Positions 22,439 to 32,592 of a stretch of 64,000 nt of DNA are shown piece by piece. Position 1 is the first letter of the stretch, and the number at the start of each line of letters is the position of its first letter. Under the pieces are notes generated by a model. The model had not been told where the DNA came from and did no database searches. It was given only the letters and a program-made list of their open reading frames with translations. Both the position numbers and the translations under genes were made by a program. The stretch is taken from NCBI GenBank assembly GCA_951799445.1, contig OX637290.1:25166987-25230986 (forward strand), in the 5' to 3' direction. The stretch is from Pseudisothecium myosuroides. Lineage: Eukaryota; Streptophyta; Bryopsida; Hypnales; Lembophyllaceae.

Positions 22439-24219
22439 TTAATCCCTAAAGAACCAAGGCAATTTTTTCATCCAAAAACACTCAAAATAGCCATTTCTAT
22501 TGCAAAGTGCAAAACTTTAAAAAAAATTGGATTTTTTCGCACATCTAACCATAGGATCTTGCACTTAACCCCTAAAGGACCAAGGCCTTTTTTCTGCCAA
22601 AAAACACTCATAACTGCCATATCTTTAGCAAAGAGTAAAAAAATTGAAAATTGTTTTTTTTTCACATCTAACCATAGGATCTTACACCTTACTAGTATGA
22701 GAGTGTGTGGAAAAAATTTCAGAATTTTTGACCACACAGATTGCAAGATATCTGCGTTTAAAGTAGAAAAAACAAGTTTTTCAGCACATTGCGGGACTAA
22801 CTTAGATTTTTTGAGTTTGAACATTTTTAACTTAAAATTTTTGCACTACAGAGTTTTGAGCTTTAAATCATTATAGTGGAGAATTGAATTGAGAGTCTAG
22901 GAAGAAAAAAAAAAGTTCAAAAAAGCTTAATTATCATTCTTAAAAGAATTGTTAAGTAGAAGTAGGTATGAAATAGAAGGAAAATCTAAAATATTCATAT
23001 ATTTTAGATGGAATTAAAATGCACTAATCCCAATGGTGAGATTGTTCTAACAAGTAAAGCAAACCATGCAAAAAAAAAATTGAAAAATTTGAAAAATTGC
23101 ATTCAGAAATGCATCCTACAAGTTATTTTTTTCAAGAAGATGCTCTAACTGCCCGAAAAACAAGAATGTCCATAACTTTCTCATAACATATCCAAATGAA
23201 ATGAATCAAAGCTTTCCAGATAGACAAAAATATAAACTATGACAAAAAAATATTTTAAAAAAAAATTCAAATTTTTGTCCATTTTTTTTGGCTGCCCGGG
23301 CTGCCCGCCGTCCCTTCGTTTGAGCTTATTTGGTCATAACTTTTTTTCCCGGGCACTGATTGTGAAAAAAAATTATATTCTCCAAAAGCTAATCAGCTTT
23401 TCTACCTCCAAAAAAAGTTTCAAAAAATCAGGAGAAAATTTCAGCCCGTAGGTACTTGCCCGAAAACGCATTTGTCCCCTGAAGGGACAGCGGTCCTTTA
23501 GGGGTTAACTAGTACGTAGTATGAGATTGTATGGAAGAAATTTCAAAAACTTTCAACACAAGGATTGCAAGATGTTTGTATTTAAAGTAAAGAAAATATT
23601 TTTTCTTAAACCTTGTCTAATTAGATTTTAAGACTTTGAATCTTTTTAACTTATAGATTTTGAAAAATAGATTTTGAATTAAAAAATTTATATAATGTGA
23701 ATTGAGTTGTGAGTCTTGTGAAAAAAATTTGATTTTCATTCTTAAGAAGATTATTATGTAGAAGTAGGTATAAAATATAAAGAAACACTGAATTAATAAT
23801 AGCTCTAAAAGGGAATTGAAAAACACTAATTTCAACGGTGAGATTGTTCTACAAGTTATTTTTTGAAGAAGATGTTCTAATTGCCCCCAAAACAAGATTC
23901 TCCATAACTTTCTCATCATTAGTCCAAATAAAATAAAAAAAGATTTCCATGTAGAAACAAATATTTTCTATGACAAACAAAATTTTAAATTTTTTATTTT
24001 GAGTTTCTGCAATTTTCTTATGATGCCTAGCAACTTCAATTTTGAACTTCAAGTGGCATAAATTTTGCTCCCAAGTACCAATTGAAATACAAATTTCTTT
24101 TCCAAAAAGCTAATATGTTTTTTTAATCTTCCCAAAAAAATTCAAAAAATCATGCCAAAAATTGAGATTATAAAAACCTATCCAAACCTTTGAGGGGAAT
24201 CTTAGTATTTAGGGGTAAA
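22439..24219. mobile_element. Older TTAA-type MITE (copy F) split by copy G
   Basis: Left end TTAATCCCTAAAGAACCAAG, right end ATTTAGGGGTAAA. The first 126 bp and the segment 23509-24219 align with the beginning and the remainder of copies C and D. Copy G is inserted at the position that in C and D reads CCTAACTAG. Without G the element is about 840 bp. Its ends and interior are more diverged than those of G, consistent with greater age. Confidence 0.8.
22565..23508. mobile_element. Young TTAA-flanked MITE (copy G) nested in copy F
   Basis: Intact ends TTAACCCCTAAAGGACCAAG and CGGTCCTTTAGGGGTTAA, 944 bp, with TTAA on both sides. It interrupts copy F within GCACTTAACTAG, where uninterrupted relatives read CACCTAACTAG. 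This is direct evidence for insertion at TTAA. Open frames inside (for example 22468-22824 minus) encode no recognisable transposase. Confidence 0.9.
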
Positions 24220-24750
24220 ATGTATTCCATATAGATTATATTTTTGTCCATGTAGAAAGATTTGATTCATTCCATTTGGATTTAGTGATGTAAAAGTTAT
24301 AGAGCATCTTGTTTGCATGCAATCTTAGCAAATTTTTACAAAAATAATGTACTAAATCCATTTATGAACAATACCACTATTTGAATTAGTGTATTTCAAT
24401 TCCATTGATCTTAGAGGTATTAATATTTTACATTTTCCTTCCATCTTGTACTTGGCTCGATTTAACATTCTTTTAAAGAATGATAATCAAAGGGGGGATT
24501 GAATTTTTTTCCTCTAACTCTCAATATAATTCTTCAATATAAATTTTTTTGGTTCAAATCATGTAGTACAAAATTTTTAAGTTAGTAGGATTCAAAGCCT
24601 TATAATCAAGTCATGCTAGGTTCAAAAAAACATTAGCTGTTTTTTGAGGGTATGAAAGGACTGTTTCAAGGCTATTCCCCTTGCTATGAACCAATACACT
24701 GCTATCAGAATATTAAATAATTATAAAAAAAAAAATGTCAAAATTTCAAA
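24220..24750. other. AT-rich spacer
   Basis: Nothing supported. Some blocks resemble the MITE interior in inverted order (CATGTAGAAAGATTTGATTC, TAGAGGTATTAATATTTT) and may be a further decayed copy, but I could not find ends. Confidence 0.4.
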
Positions 24751-24762
24751 ATTTCAAAAAAA

Positions 24763-24812
<50 letters not shown>

Positions 24813-24862
24813 GAGATATATATATAATTTGACATGGTAGTCTCCTGACCACGTCAAATTGT
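24751..24862. repeat. Poly-A, (TA)n, (CA)n tract and small hairpin
   Basis: A run of about 25 A is followed by (TA)n, (CA)n and again TATATA. Next to it lies a hairpin AATTTGACATGGT / ACCACGTCAAATT (about 24826-24862). The A run could be the tail of an old retroposon. Confidence 0.75.
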
Positions 24863-25650
24863 TGATGTGGCAACATTCCCATGTTGTGCACTGCCCAGAA
24901 ACTTGTGGCCTTATTTAGGCCCAAAATCTCATCTAATGACTTGTTCCCTTCACTTTAGAGGCTTATACCTTATAATCTATACCATCAAAGTTCATGAAAT
25001 TCTTCCAAACATTTTCATATAGTCTAATAGAAGATTTTGCAATTGAATATATGAAAGAAACAATTTTTCACATTCTTTGCTCTTTGCATTGAGAATGGTA
25101 GTTGTGTATGGTTTTTGGTTTAAAAAAATGGCCTTAAGCCTTTAGTTGTTAATCCTCAAGTTTCTTTGTTCCCTTGTGGGATAATTTGGAGTTCAAGTAT
25201 GTTCCTATTGTCCCAATTTATACTGTACTTTTGTGGAATTTTTATTATTTATACTCTCTTTTCTTACTCTTTAATGAAATTTGCATAGAAATGAAGTTAC
25301 CCCTCTAAAGCACTGGGAGAATGCTTCGGGCTAAAACTGTCAAAAACCGCCATTTTCTAGAGCATTGAGCAAAAAATGAAAAAAAAAACCCTCTAACACC
25401 CAAATACTTGTTAGAATCTTTGCATATTTTTGCTTGTAATATATCATCATACAAATGTATTGTTTGCTTCAAAATATTCAGGGATAGTTTTGGTTCAATG
25501 AAATGTGAAATGAGCTTCCAGTAGATGATATAAATGGGCAATTTTTTCATTCTACTTCTAAAAATTCACATGAATGTTAGTATTCATTATCCAATTTTCC
25601 CCATTTCATCAAATTGGTCATAAACTAAGGTTGTTTTTGAAAGATTGAAT
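24863..25650. other. AT-rich spacer
   Basis: No gene is seen. The stretch TTTAATGAAATTTGCATAG near 25270 resembles LINE 3' ends but is not followed by an A tail. Confidence 0.35.
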
Positions 25651-27550
25651 CATTACATTGAATGAATGAGAAGTGGGAATGGTCTACGAAGTCCACAAGA
25701 ACACAGGCAACATGAGCCAGGACAGGGATGGTTGTGTCAACCCTGTTGCATCAAGACTGCAAATTTGTACTGGAACTCTTACATTGTCTACCGGCAGAGC
25801 AAGTTAGTGACAGTCCGGCTCACAGCGAGTTTCACCACCATTTTGGACAGTTAAGTTATTACACCAAATTCCCTCCTGCCCTGACTGTCGGAAACTCTGG
25901 CCACCTGACAGCATGAGATACATAGCGCCCTGTTCTCACCGGAAACAAGTGTGAGCCGAAAAATGGGTTAAATTGGGTGCTGAAAATCTGAATCCCATGC
26001 CAGTGCCTAATGACAGTCGATCTTGACTATGGAACGAAGCATCATGATACTTGCATTACGATATATACAGTGACAGAATGTGATTCTTTTATAAAATTCC
26101 ACCACATGGCCAGGTTCCTGTGGGCAAATTGCAGACAACAATAAGCACTTGTTTGAAATCTTGCTGATACATCAACTCTTCTTGGTGACAGTCACACTCT
26201 ACAATTGCATGTTCCTTGTTTAGACCTGAGAATCTGCAATATTGTGTAACATTCGATTGGAATGTAAAAACATTCTCATGTCGAAAAGTAAGAAATGCCC
26301 CATGAATTTATAATAGAGTGCGTTTAGAAACCCATTTGTCGCCTACGGATACAATGACCTATTCGCGATTCTGCAGACTTGAAACGAATGGTTGAAATGA
26401 ATGACTGGCAGTTTGATTTGTACCAAATTGCAAATTATTTGTGATCATCGTGTCCTTGATTGCTAACACCTAGTCCATTTTCAATGTCACCAACACCAAT
26501 GCTACTGTAGCTACGCAATTCTGTTTACTTAGTGTGGTTCCAAACAAAGGTAGTGCCCTACATATATTTGAGGCGTAGGAGTAAGAATAGTATTGCCTTC
26601 AAGCCTTAAGATTGTGAATGCAAGATTGTGAATGCAAGATGTGGTGCAGTAAGAAGTTAGATTGCTTGAAATAAAGTGGTCCACACTAGACAGCTAGACT
26701 TAAGATTGTAGCTGAAACCACGTGGATCATCGATCATTTGCAAACGCTTGCAATGATGCTGTCAACGGCACCTACAAAATATTTATATGATTCGGTATTT
26801 GTAACATGCGAATCCCAGCTGCTTCCGTTCAACGCTTGAGCAACTCAATCCATGTAGCTAGATTCTCAGCATTGCAACTTCAATTCCAAGCCCATCGGAG
26901 ACTGTAAATCCATAAGAACAGATTGTAGTGCATTGCAATTCCCCTGCATTTTAGTGTACGTATCAATTGACAATGACGAGGAAAAAAAGGAGCCAATGAC
27001 ATTACTTAATTTATCATTGTCATACTTAGTTGCACAGAACCAATCCTAATGCACCGACCTATTGAAGCCTACTGTAGCCTTCAGAAACTATTTAATTTCA
27101 ATGGTATACTGACCAGCTTTGATCTACAATCCTCTGCGTAATCATCAACAGTGCCACTCAATTTTTTAAATCTCGGCTAATTTTCACACGAAAAAACTGC
27201 TGTGAGAGTATGGACTTCGAGGTCAGAAAATCGGCAAATAAGGCTCTGAATCTCACTCTGGAGATTTTTAATGTAGAGTATATACAGTGCAGCAGGATTG
27301 GGCTCACATCAGTACAGAATGGGGATGACTTGACAGCCACAGCGTCGAAGGGGGAAAAAAAATCTAAACTGAACACAGATGCTCAAAATCTTATGCAGAT
27401 GATTACTCGAAAGAGATTCAGCAGCCACTTCAGATATCATAATACCGGCTTGTCTGCCTCAACAGTCCAAATAATTTAGGTTGCTGGAGGTCGGTTAAGG
27501 TAGCTTCAACTTAATCAGACAATGCACCGGCAATTTTGTTATATGCGGGT
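25651..27550. other. GC-richer island of unknown nature
   Basis: Base composition rises compared with both sides, as near the genes, but no frame longer than about 90 codons exists and overlapping frames compete (25666-25854 and 25728-25916, 27210-27479, all plus). None has a recognisable domain. A short tandem repeat of ATTGTGAATGCAAG lies at about 26612-26640. It could be a non-coding transcript, an orphan gene with small exons, or old pseudogene material. Confidence 0.35.
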
Positions 27551-27574
27551 GTACAATCTTGGGAAAGATTGTAC
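27551..27574. repeat. Perfect 10-bp hairpin
   Basis: GTACAATCTT, loop GGGA, AAGATTGTAC. It lies 18 bp left of the MITE at 27592. Confidence 0.7.
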
Positions 27575-27591
27575 CTGTTTGGTACACATTA

Positions 27592-27977
27592 AGGTAGAAA
27601 CACCCAAAAGCGTCCCTGTCCTCATTCCTGTACCCTAGAGGTCCACTAAATGTGTCCCTAGACATTTGTTAATGTGTCCTACAAATGTTTAACTCTAATT
27701 TGTTGATGAATTTGAAGGACACATACTTAACTTTGATTCGTTGACTATTGATTTCTGCAGATTTCGGTTTAGGGTGCACCTATGTGACAGTTCTAGTGGT
27801 TTAGGGAGCCGGCACTTTGAAAAACCATAGAAATTACATACCACATCCAAAAAATCTATTTTTTTTTTAATATTCATCATTTTCACTCGCTAATACTGCA
27901 AAAATATCAATTTCAGGGAAAGTTGCCTCCAACTATGCTGAATTGCTTAACATTGACGGTTTTGGATGCATTCACCT
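27592..27977. mobile_element. Small TIR element, AGGTAGAAACACCC family (copy 2)
   Basis: Left end AGGTAGAAACACCCAAAAGC, right end GGTTTTGGATGCATTCACCT, with TA at both borders. 386 bp. It is highly similar over its full length to 54368-54755, including GGTCCACTAAATGTGTCCCT and CCTCCAACTATGCTGAATTG. Open frames inside are shadows. TA borders suggest a Tc1/mariner-type MITE. Confidence 0.85.
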
Positions 27978-28241
27978 TAGAGAAATTTTGACCCCTCCGG
28001 AGGGTTGCTCCACAGTGACCACACCACTCTATTAATCACTTGAGAATTAGTAGGGGCATGTAGCCGCAATGCATTGTCAGATTGTGTGAATATGGCGAAA
28101 GACGTCAATACTCCAATAATGAGGGTGTAATAGAAGTCTGTTTAAGAATTAGCCACGTGAGAATACAGGGTGATTAATTGGCAAATTAATCAAATTCAAT
28201 GAAATTAAGTAAAATGAAGTGAATTTTCAAGCTAGTTGCCA
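27978..28241. other. Spacer with a CCCTCCGGAGGG motif
   Basis: CCCCTCCGGAGGGTTG at about 27994-28009 resembles the termini of the element at 29558-29896 and may mark the end of a decayed relative. No gene is seen. Confidence 0.4.
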
Positions 28242-28254
28242 AAAAAATTGAAGC

Positions 28255-28440
28255 ACGTCTGCTTCTTTGAGCTGCGTCTGGGAGGTTCTCTCTTCCGTTG
28301 GCTTCACTTGTTGTGAGTTGTCTTGGTCTTGTGCCATGTGTCTTGTCCCCTGCCAAGCCACTTGTGGCTGGCTGGTTTGTATTTTTATCCCTTGCAATGA
28401 AAGTCCGTTTCATTCATATCAAAAAAATAAATAAAAAATA
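28255..28440 (+). mobile_element. 5'-truncated LINE or SINE-like retroposon with target duplication
   Basis: The insert ends in an A-rich tail (AAAAAAATAAATAAAAAATA) preceded by TATCCCTTGCAATGAAAG, similar to plant L1-type LINE 3' ends. It is flanked by the direct repeat AAAAATTGAAGC (left copy about 28243-28254, right 28441-28452), a typical target-site duplication of target-primed reverse transcription. Only the 3' end was copied and no protein is encoded. A SINE using a LINE tail is the alternative. Confidence 0.75.
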
Positions 28441-28625
28441 AAAAATTGAAGCTCTCTTACATTATCCAACTTTCTTCAAAAGCCACTTAGATTAGAGTGT
28501 TCGAAGTTGAAAAGAGACGCTCTTTATGTGCACATGGGGTGGTAAGAGGTAGAACAAGGTCCCATGTGGGATATGTAATTTAGAATTTGTAGTTTTTCTC
28601 AACTGCTCATAGTTAAGTTTAAAGT

Positions 28626-29007
28626 AGGAATTGTGTTAAAACTAGAATTTCAAACCTCATTTAAGCATAGTAGACTAATTTAAAATTTTTTTTTTTAACT
28701 AAACAAAGTTGGATAATTAAGCTATTTTTCATCTCCAAAAATCCGTTTGAGGTTTAGAGCCTCCAATAAAAAGTTATGGACAAAATTTGGAGAAGGTATT
28801 TGAAAATGTCAAAAAAAATCTCCCTTTCAACCCCTTTTAGAATTTTGTCTATAATTTTTTATTGGAGGCTCTAAACCTCAAACAAATTTTTGGAGATGAA
28901 AACTAGCTTAATTCTTCAACTTTGTTTAGTTTAAAGATTTTTGAAAAAATTCATTCTACTACGCTTACATGAGGTTTGAAATTTTAGTTTTAACACAATT
29001 CCTGCAT
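28626..29007. mobile_element. Long hairpin MITE, about 185-bp arms
   Basis: GGAATTGTGTTAAAACTA at the left is matched by TAGTTTTAACACAATTCC at the right. The arms continue almost without a break (CAAACCTCAT(T/G)TAAGC(A/G)TAGTAG, AACTAAACAAAGTTG, GAGGTTTAGAGCCTCCAATA) to a short centre near 28815. No coding frame. The superfamily is undetermined because the target duplication is not clear. Confidence 0.85.
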
Positions 29008-29557
29008 TTGACAATGAGTGATCTCTCTTCTAAATATCCCAAATCCTTTGAGGGTTTGCCATGGACAATTGATTTTTCTATATAAACAACCTCTTTACCC
29101 ATCATTTTCACCAAGTGTCAATGAATTATGACTATCACATTGCCATTAAAAAAAACTCTTGATGGTAGATGTTCTTCGACTATTTTCGACATTTTTTTTT
29201 TTTTTTCATAACTTGGTTAGAAAACAAGGTATGCAATAATCAGAGTTCAAGTTCATTACAATACCTGAACCCTGATTATTTAACTACTTGTACTTGGGTT
29301 TCAAACGACTGACAGTCATCGGACATTGCAACTTCAGGTGATTGACTATAGGGGGGAAAAATCATGAAGCAAAGTTAAATGTAATCGTGGGGTCCTTTTA
29401 GCTGCTCTAGAGTAGCCCTCCAGAAGGCTGATAATTTCTCTAATGATGTGCTCCGGTCAAACCACTGTACTTGTTACCTCGATAAGCTTTAAAATCACAT
29501 ATATGTTACAGAATTTCACCCCCTTCTAGTGAGATTCTCAAAGAAAAATGTTACTAC
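29008..29557. other. Spacer with an isolated element terminus
   Basis: TAGCCCTCCAGAAGGCTGAT, then AATTTCTCTAAT (29413-29444), is a near copy of the right terminus of the element at 29558-29896, so a solo end or a decayed neighbour is present. A small inverted repeat AATAATCAGAGTTCAAG / CTGAACCCTGATTATT lies at about 29236-29280. Confidence 0.5.
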
Positions 29558-29896
29558 ATTAGAGGAAAAATCAGCCCTCCGGAGGACCCTGAAATTTACT
29601 TTTTTTTTGCCAAAAAAATAGTTTTTCCCCTATTTCCACCCGGCAGAAACTGCAGCAGAACTGGCACAGGAACCGAAAATTACTAGTAAATTTATTTATT
29701 TATTTATTTATTTTATTATTATTATTATTTTTTAATCTTAAAAAAATTATTTAAAAAAAAAAATTGCGATTTTGGCAAGCAGTCAGCCAAGCTGATTGCT
29801 CACCTCAGGACAGTACTCGAGTGATAGGCCAAGCTTTTTAATAGCTTGGCATGTCACTCCGAAGCAGCCCTCCGGAAGGCTGATTTTTTCTCTAAT
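29558..29896. mobile_element. TIR element with CCCTCCGGAGG termini
   Basis: Left end ATTAGAGGAAAAATCAGCCC, then TCCGGAGG; right end CCCTCCGGAAGGCTGA, then TTTTTTCTCTAAT. 339 bp. The interior has a (TTTA)n/(TTA)n microsatellite (about 29690-29730) and a hairpin AGGCCAAGCTT / AATAGCTTGGCATG near 29825-29860. No coding frame. The superfamily is not assigned. Confidence 0.75.
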
Positions 29897-29940
29897 GAAT
29901 TCTTCAAGACATCCTTTGTAAATATACATTGCAATTTAGA

Positions 29941-30058
29941 TATGTTTGCACTTAGTATTAAAGAGTGTTGTTATTGGGGGTCTTAAGAACAAATTTAGAC
30001 CTACTTCTGAACTAGATTTACATTGCAAACATCACCCCTATCACCAAGTGCGAACATA
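29941..30058. mobile_element. Short TIR element, TTCGCACTTGGTG family (copy 1)
   Basis: Ends TATGTTTGCACTTAG and CAAGTGCGAACATA; 118 bp. The interior, with TTTAGACCTACTTCT and CATTGCAAACATCACCCCTA, is shared with 63137-63247. No coding frame. Confidence 0.75.
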
Positions 30059-31325
30059 CCTATAGTGTTAGAACAATCCCAAAGCTCATAAATTAGGATA
30101 CATGTTATTGTTAATAGCCCCAAAGTTGATAAGTTATATATATATAATTTATTAATAGTCAAAAATTTTAATATATATTATTTGATACATGTTATACTGT
30201 TGTATGTGTTAAAAAAAATCTTCTACTCCCTACTTGTAAAGAGGTTTGACTCTAACTTTTTTTCTAAAAGAGCTACACCAATGTAACGAAGGGATACACT
30301 GGTGCTCTAGAATCAGCACCTTCTTGAATACATTCCTGTTGAATTAATTCCTAAGTCCAACCTACCTGTTCATATTGTGAATGATGAACAAAGTACTTCA
30401 TGGTAAAAAAAAAATCCATAATATCTCACTCATCCAAACTACCTAAACAATTAAAAGGCAACCTTCCTTATGACCTTCCAATTGAATGAAATTGAGGTAA
30501 ATAATATGTTTTTATAAAGCGATACCATACATGAAGGTCTAATTTGGCATTTGAGTGCCAAAATACTTTCTTTTTCACGTGCAAAGGGGTTCAACAACTG
30601 GAATAATAAGTGTTAGAGTTTTGGCATTTTGGCATCCAATTTTTTTTGTGTTGGCCAACTTCAAGGTTTTCTTGTTTTGGGACACCTGTCTTGTGGGGCT
30701 TAAGGCGTGATGTAAGTTTTCAAAAATATTCAAAAATTCACGCAATATAGATGAAAAGTTTCTACAACATTTTGGACATTTCACTTGTAATATTTCAAAC
30801 ATTCAGACATTCTAAAACATACTTAATTTATATCTGAATCTGACCTTCAAGTAGGGTAAGCAAAAATGTGCAAAAATTCAATATACGGAATAAAGGATTT
30901 AGGTGTGAAAGGGTAAAGGTGCAGCTTCCTTAGCTGGTCGGTTCCCATTAACTTATATGGCTCATCAACTAAGCTTATAGTTTCCTGAATGTCCACCAAA
31001 GTCAATGTACTGTATCCAAATAGCGACTGTCATAACACTGTCAGAATTCTCATCCACTCTACGACCACCGCGCCACTGCAAAACGACCCCATGCAAACTT
31101 GTAAACCCAAACCTTGTGATGAATCTGTCACGGTTGAAAAAAGAGAGGCCTGCATCATCGTACTCCGCAATTGTCAGAGCTACCCAAATGTAGCGATCAA
31201 TTCAAACAAGTTGCATGTGAATTTTGCATCCTCGTGTTCCAGTCGCTGAGACTGTCAGTCCCGCGTCGTAGACTTCCGGCCCCAGGCAGACTCGTACCTG
31301 AATTAAAGACCCGGTGAAAAATCAC
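30059..31325. other. Spacer and upstream region of the extensin-like gene
   Basis: The first part is AT-rich with no gene. From about 30985 composition becomes more balanced, as expected for the promoter of the extensin-like gene. Overlapping frames at 30989-31249 are unrecognised. Confidence 0.45.
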
Positions 31326-31332
31326 TATAAAA
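31326..31332 (+). promoter_or_regulatory. TATA box of the extensin-like gene
   Basis: TATAAAA lies 140 bp upstream of the ATG at 31472. Transcription would start near 31357, in CTCTATCATCCTCACTCCTC, giving a leader of about 115 bp. It is the clearest core promoter in the window. Confidence 0.7.
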
Positions 31333-31471
31333 CGCTCACCTTGATCGATTCTCTATCATCCTCACTCCTCACTCCTCACTTGATCATTGGGACGGGTTTG
31401 GCATTTGGATTTCCATTCGAGTTCCAGTTGTGTCTGCTGTAGTAAGGAAGCTGATTGCTGCGACTGCAGCT

Positions 31472-31903
31472 ATGGCTGCTCTCAAAGGCGCTGGAGCCTT
31501 AGGCTTCATGGCTGCTCTCATGATCGTTGTTCTCGCTGCTTGTGCCGTTTCGTCAGCTGAGGCTGCTCGTGAATTGACGGGGTATGGTGGTGGCTACTCT
31601 CCTCCTGTGAAGACGTATCCTCCACCGATTGTGAAGAAGTCTCCACCCCCGCCGGTGCCCACGTACTCTCCGCCATATGTGCCGAAGTCTCCACCTCCTC
31701 CTGTGAAGTCTCCTCCTCCTCCGTATGTGGCGAAGTCTCCACCTCCTCCTGTGAAGTCTCCTCCTCCTCCGTATGTGCAGAAGTCTCCTCCTCCTCCTTA
31801 TGTGAAGACATCTCCACCTCCTCCAGTGAAGAAGTATCCTCCTCCGTATGTGCCGAAGTATCCTCCTCCTTACGTGAAGAAGTCTCCACCCCCTCCTTAC
31901 TGA
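31472..31903 (+). CDS. Extensin-like proline-rich cell wall protein
   Basis: Single coding exon, 143 residues from the ATG at 31472 (an in-frame GTG at 31430 opens the frame earlier but is not a plausible start). A hydrophobic signal peptide (about 1-30, ending AVSSAEA) directs the protein to the secretory pathway. The mature part, from ARELTGYGGGY, is almost entirely Pro/Lys/Tyr/Val: I count eight SPPPP blocks separated by VK, YVAK, YVQK or YVKT, plus several YPPPYV blocks, ending KSPPPPY. SPPPP prolines are typically hydroxylated and arabinosylated, and Tyr residues near them can cross-link in the wall. There is no other domain, so a short extensin or SPn/PRP-type protein is the best call. 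An intron appears to lie in the 3' untranslated region. Confidence 0.92.
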   Translation: MAALKGAGALGFMAALMIVVLAACAVSSAEAARELTGYGGGYSPPVKTYPPPIVKKSPPPPVPTYSPPYVPKSPPPPVKSPPPPYVAKSPPPPVKSPPPPYVQKSPPPPYVKTSPPPPVKKYPPPYVPKYPPPYVKKSPPPPY

Positions 31904-31934
31904 GCACGGAATTCGGGAGCTCCATGGATAGCAG

Positions 31935-32306
31935 GTATGTTTTTATGCTATGCAGTCACTGTAGTTAGGCAATTGGTTTCCGAATTCTTAATGGAGCCCA
32001 AGTCTATAGAGGTGGAAATGGGAGCATTGCATATGGAGAACATGGTTTCACAACCTTTGTTTCTTTCATGGAATAACTTCTTTTGCTTGGCATGGAATTT
32101 CTCATAAAGGGGCTGTTAGACAATGCATTGCATAGAAAGGATTTGCATTCAATGCTCAGCTGCTGTGAGTTCAATCAGCTCTTCTGGGTGTTACTTTTCC
32201 TTAAGGACTTCCATGGCCAACGAATGCAATTGGAATTCAATGCTTGCAATTCATATGTGATCATCTTGTTAATCACTAATTATCTTTCGATTTGTTCGTG
32301 ATTCAG
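31935..32306 (+). other. Probable 3'UTR intron of the extensin-like gene
   Basis: A strong donor GCAG/GTATGT 31 bp after the stop and an acceptor TTCGTGATTCAG/GTTTAAG at 32306 bound a T-rich 372-bp segment. Introns in the 3'UTR are known for some extensin genes, for example in tobacco. Because the stop lies less than 50 nt upstream of the junction, it should not trigger nonsense-mediated decay. Support is from splice signals only. Confidence 0.6.
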
Positions 32307-32586
32307 GTTTAAGCATTGGAGGACGACGAACAGCAAGTGAAACATTCTTTGTTCTTGAGGATTTCGATTCAAACTAGAGGATGGATCACTAGTTTCCGTT
32401 GTGCAAGTGTGGACAACTTTGCGGGATTAGAAGCATTAATTTTGTGGGATTACGTATGTCTGGGGCCATAGCTTTGCTGGTTTCAGGCCATTGAGCCACT
32501 TAAGCATATTAGTTTAATATGCAAGAGTGGTTATGTGAGTGTTGAAGTTGTTGGAACGCAAGTGACCTGATTGAGAAATCAGTATA

Positions 32587-32592
32587 AATAAA
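32587..32592 (+). terminator. Poly(A) signal candidate of the extensin-like gene
   Basis: AATAAA, preceded by CAGTAT, about 680 bp after the stop codon (about 310 nt in a transcript lacking the proposed intron). Confidence 0.5.

Noticed and set aside
22468..22876. 105-118 codon frames inside copies F and G, considered as transposase remnants
   Set aside because: They lie in overlapping opposite phases over terminal MITE sequence, contain repeats of themselves (copy F end and copy G end), and show no DDD motif or zinc finger.
25666..25916. Two overlapping 62-codon frames that look slightly protein-like
   Set aside because: They use different phases of the same bases, start at non-conserved positions and match no family that I recognise.
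31518..31925. 135-codon open frame on the minus strand opposite the extensin-like gene (Glu/Thr/Ser-rich)
   Set aside because: It is the mirror of the CCT/CCA-rich coding repeats on the plus strand; no domain and no own promoter.
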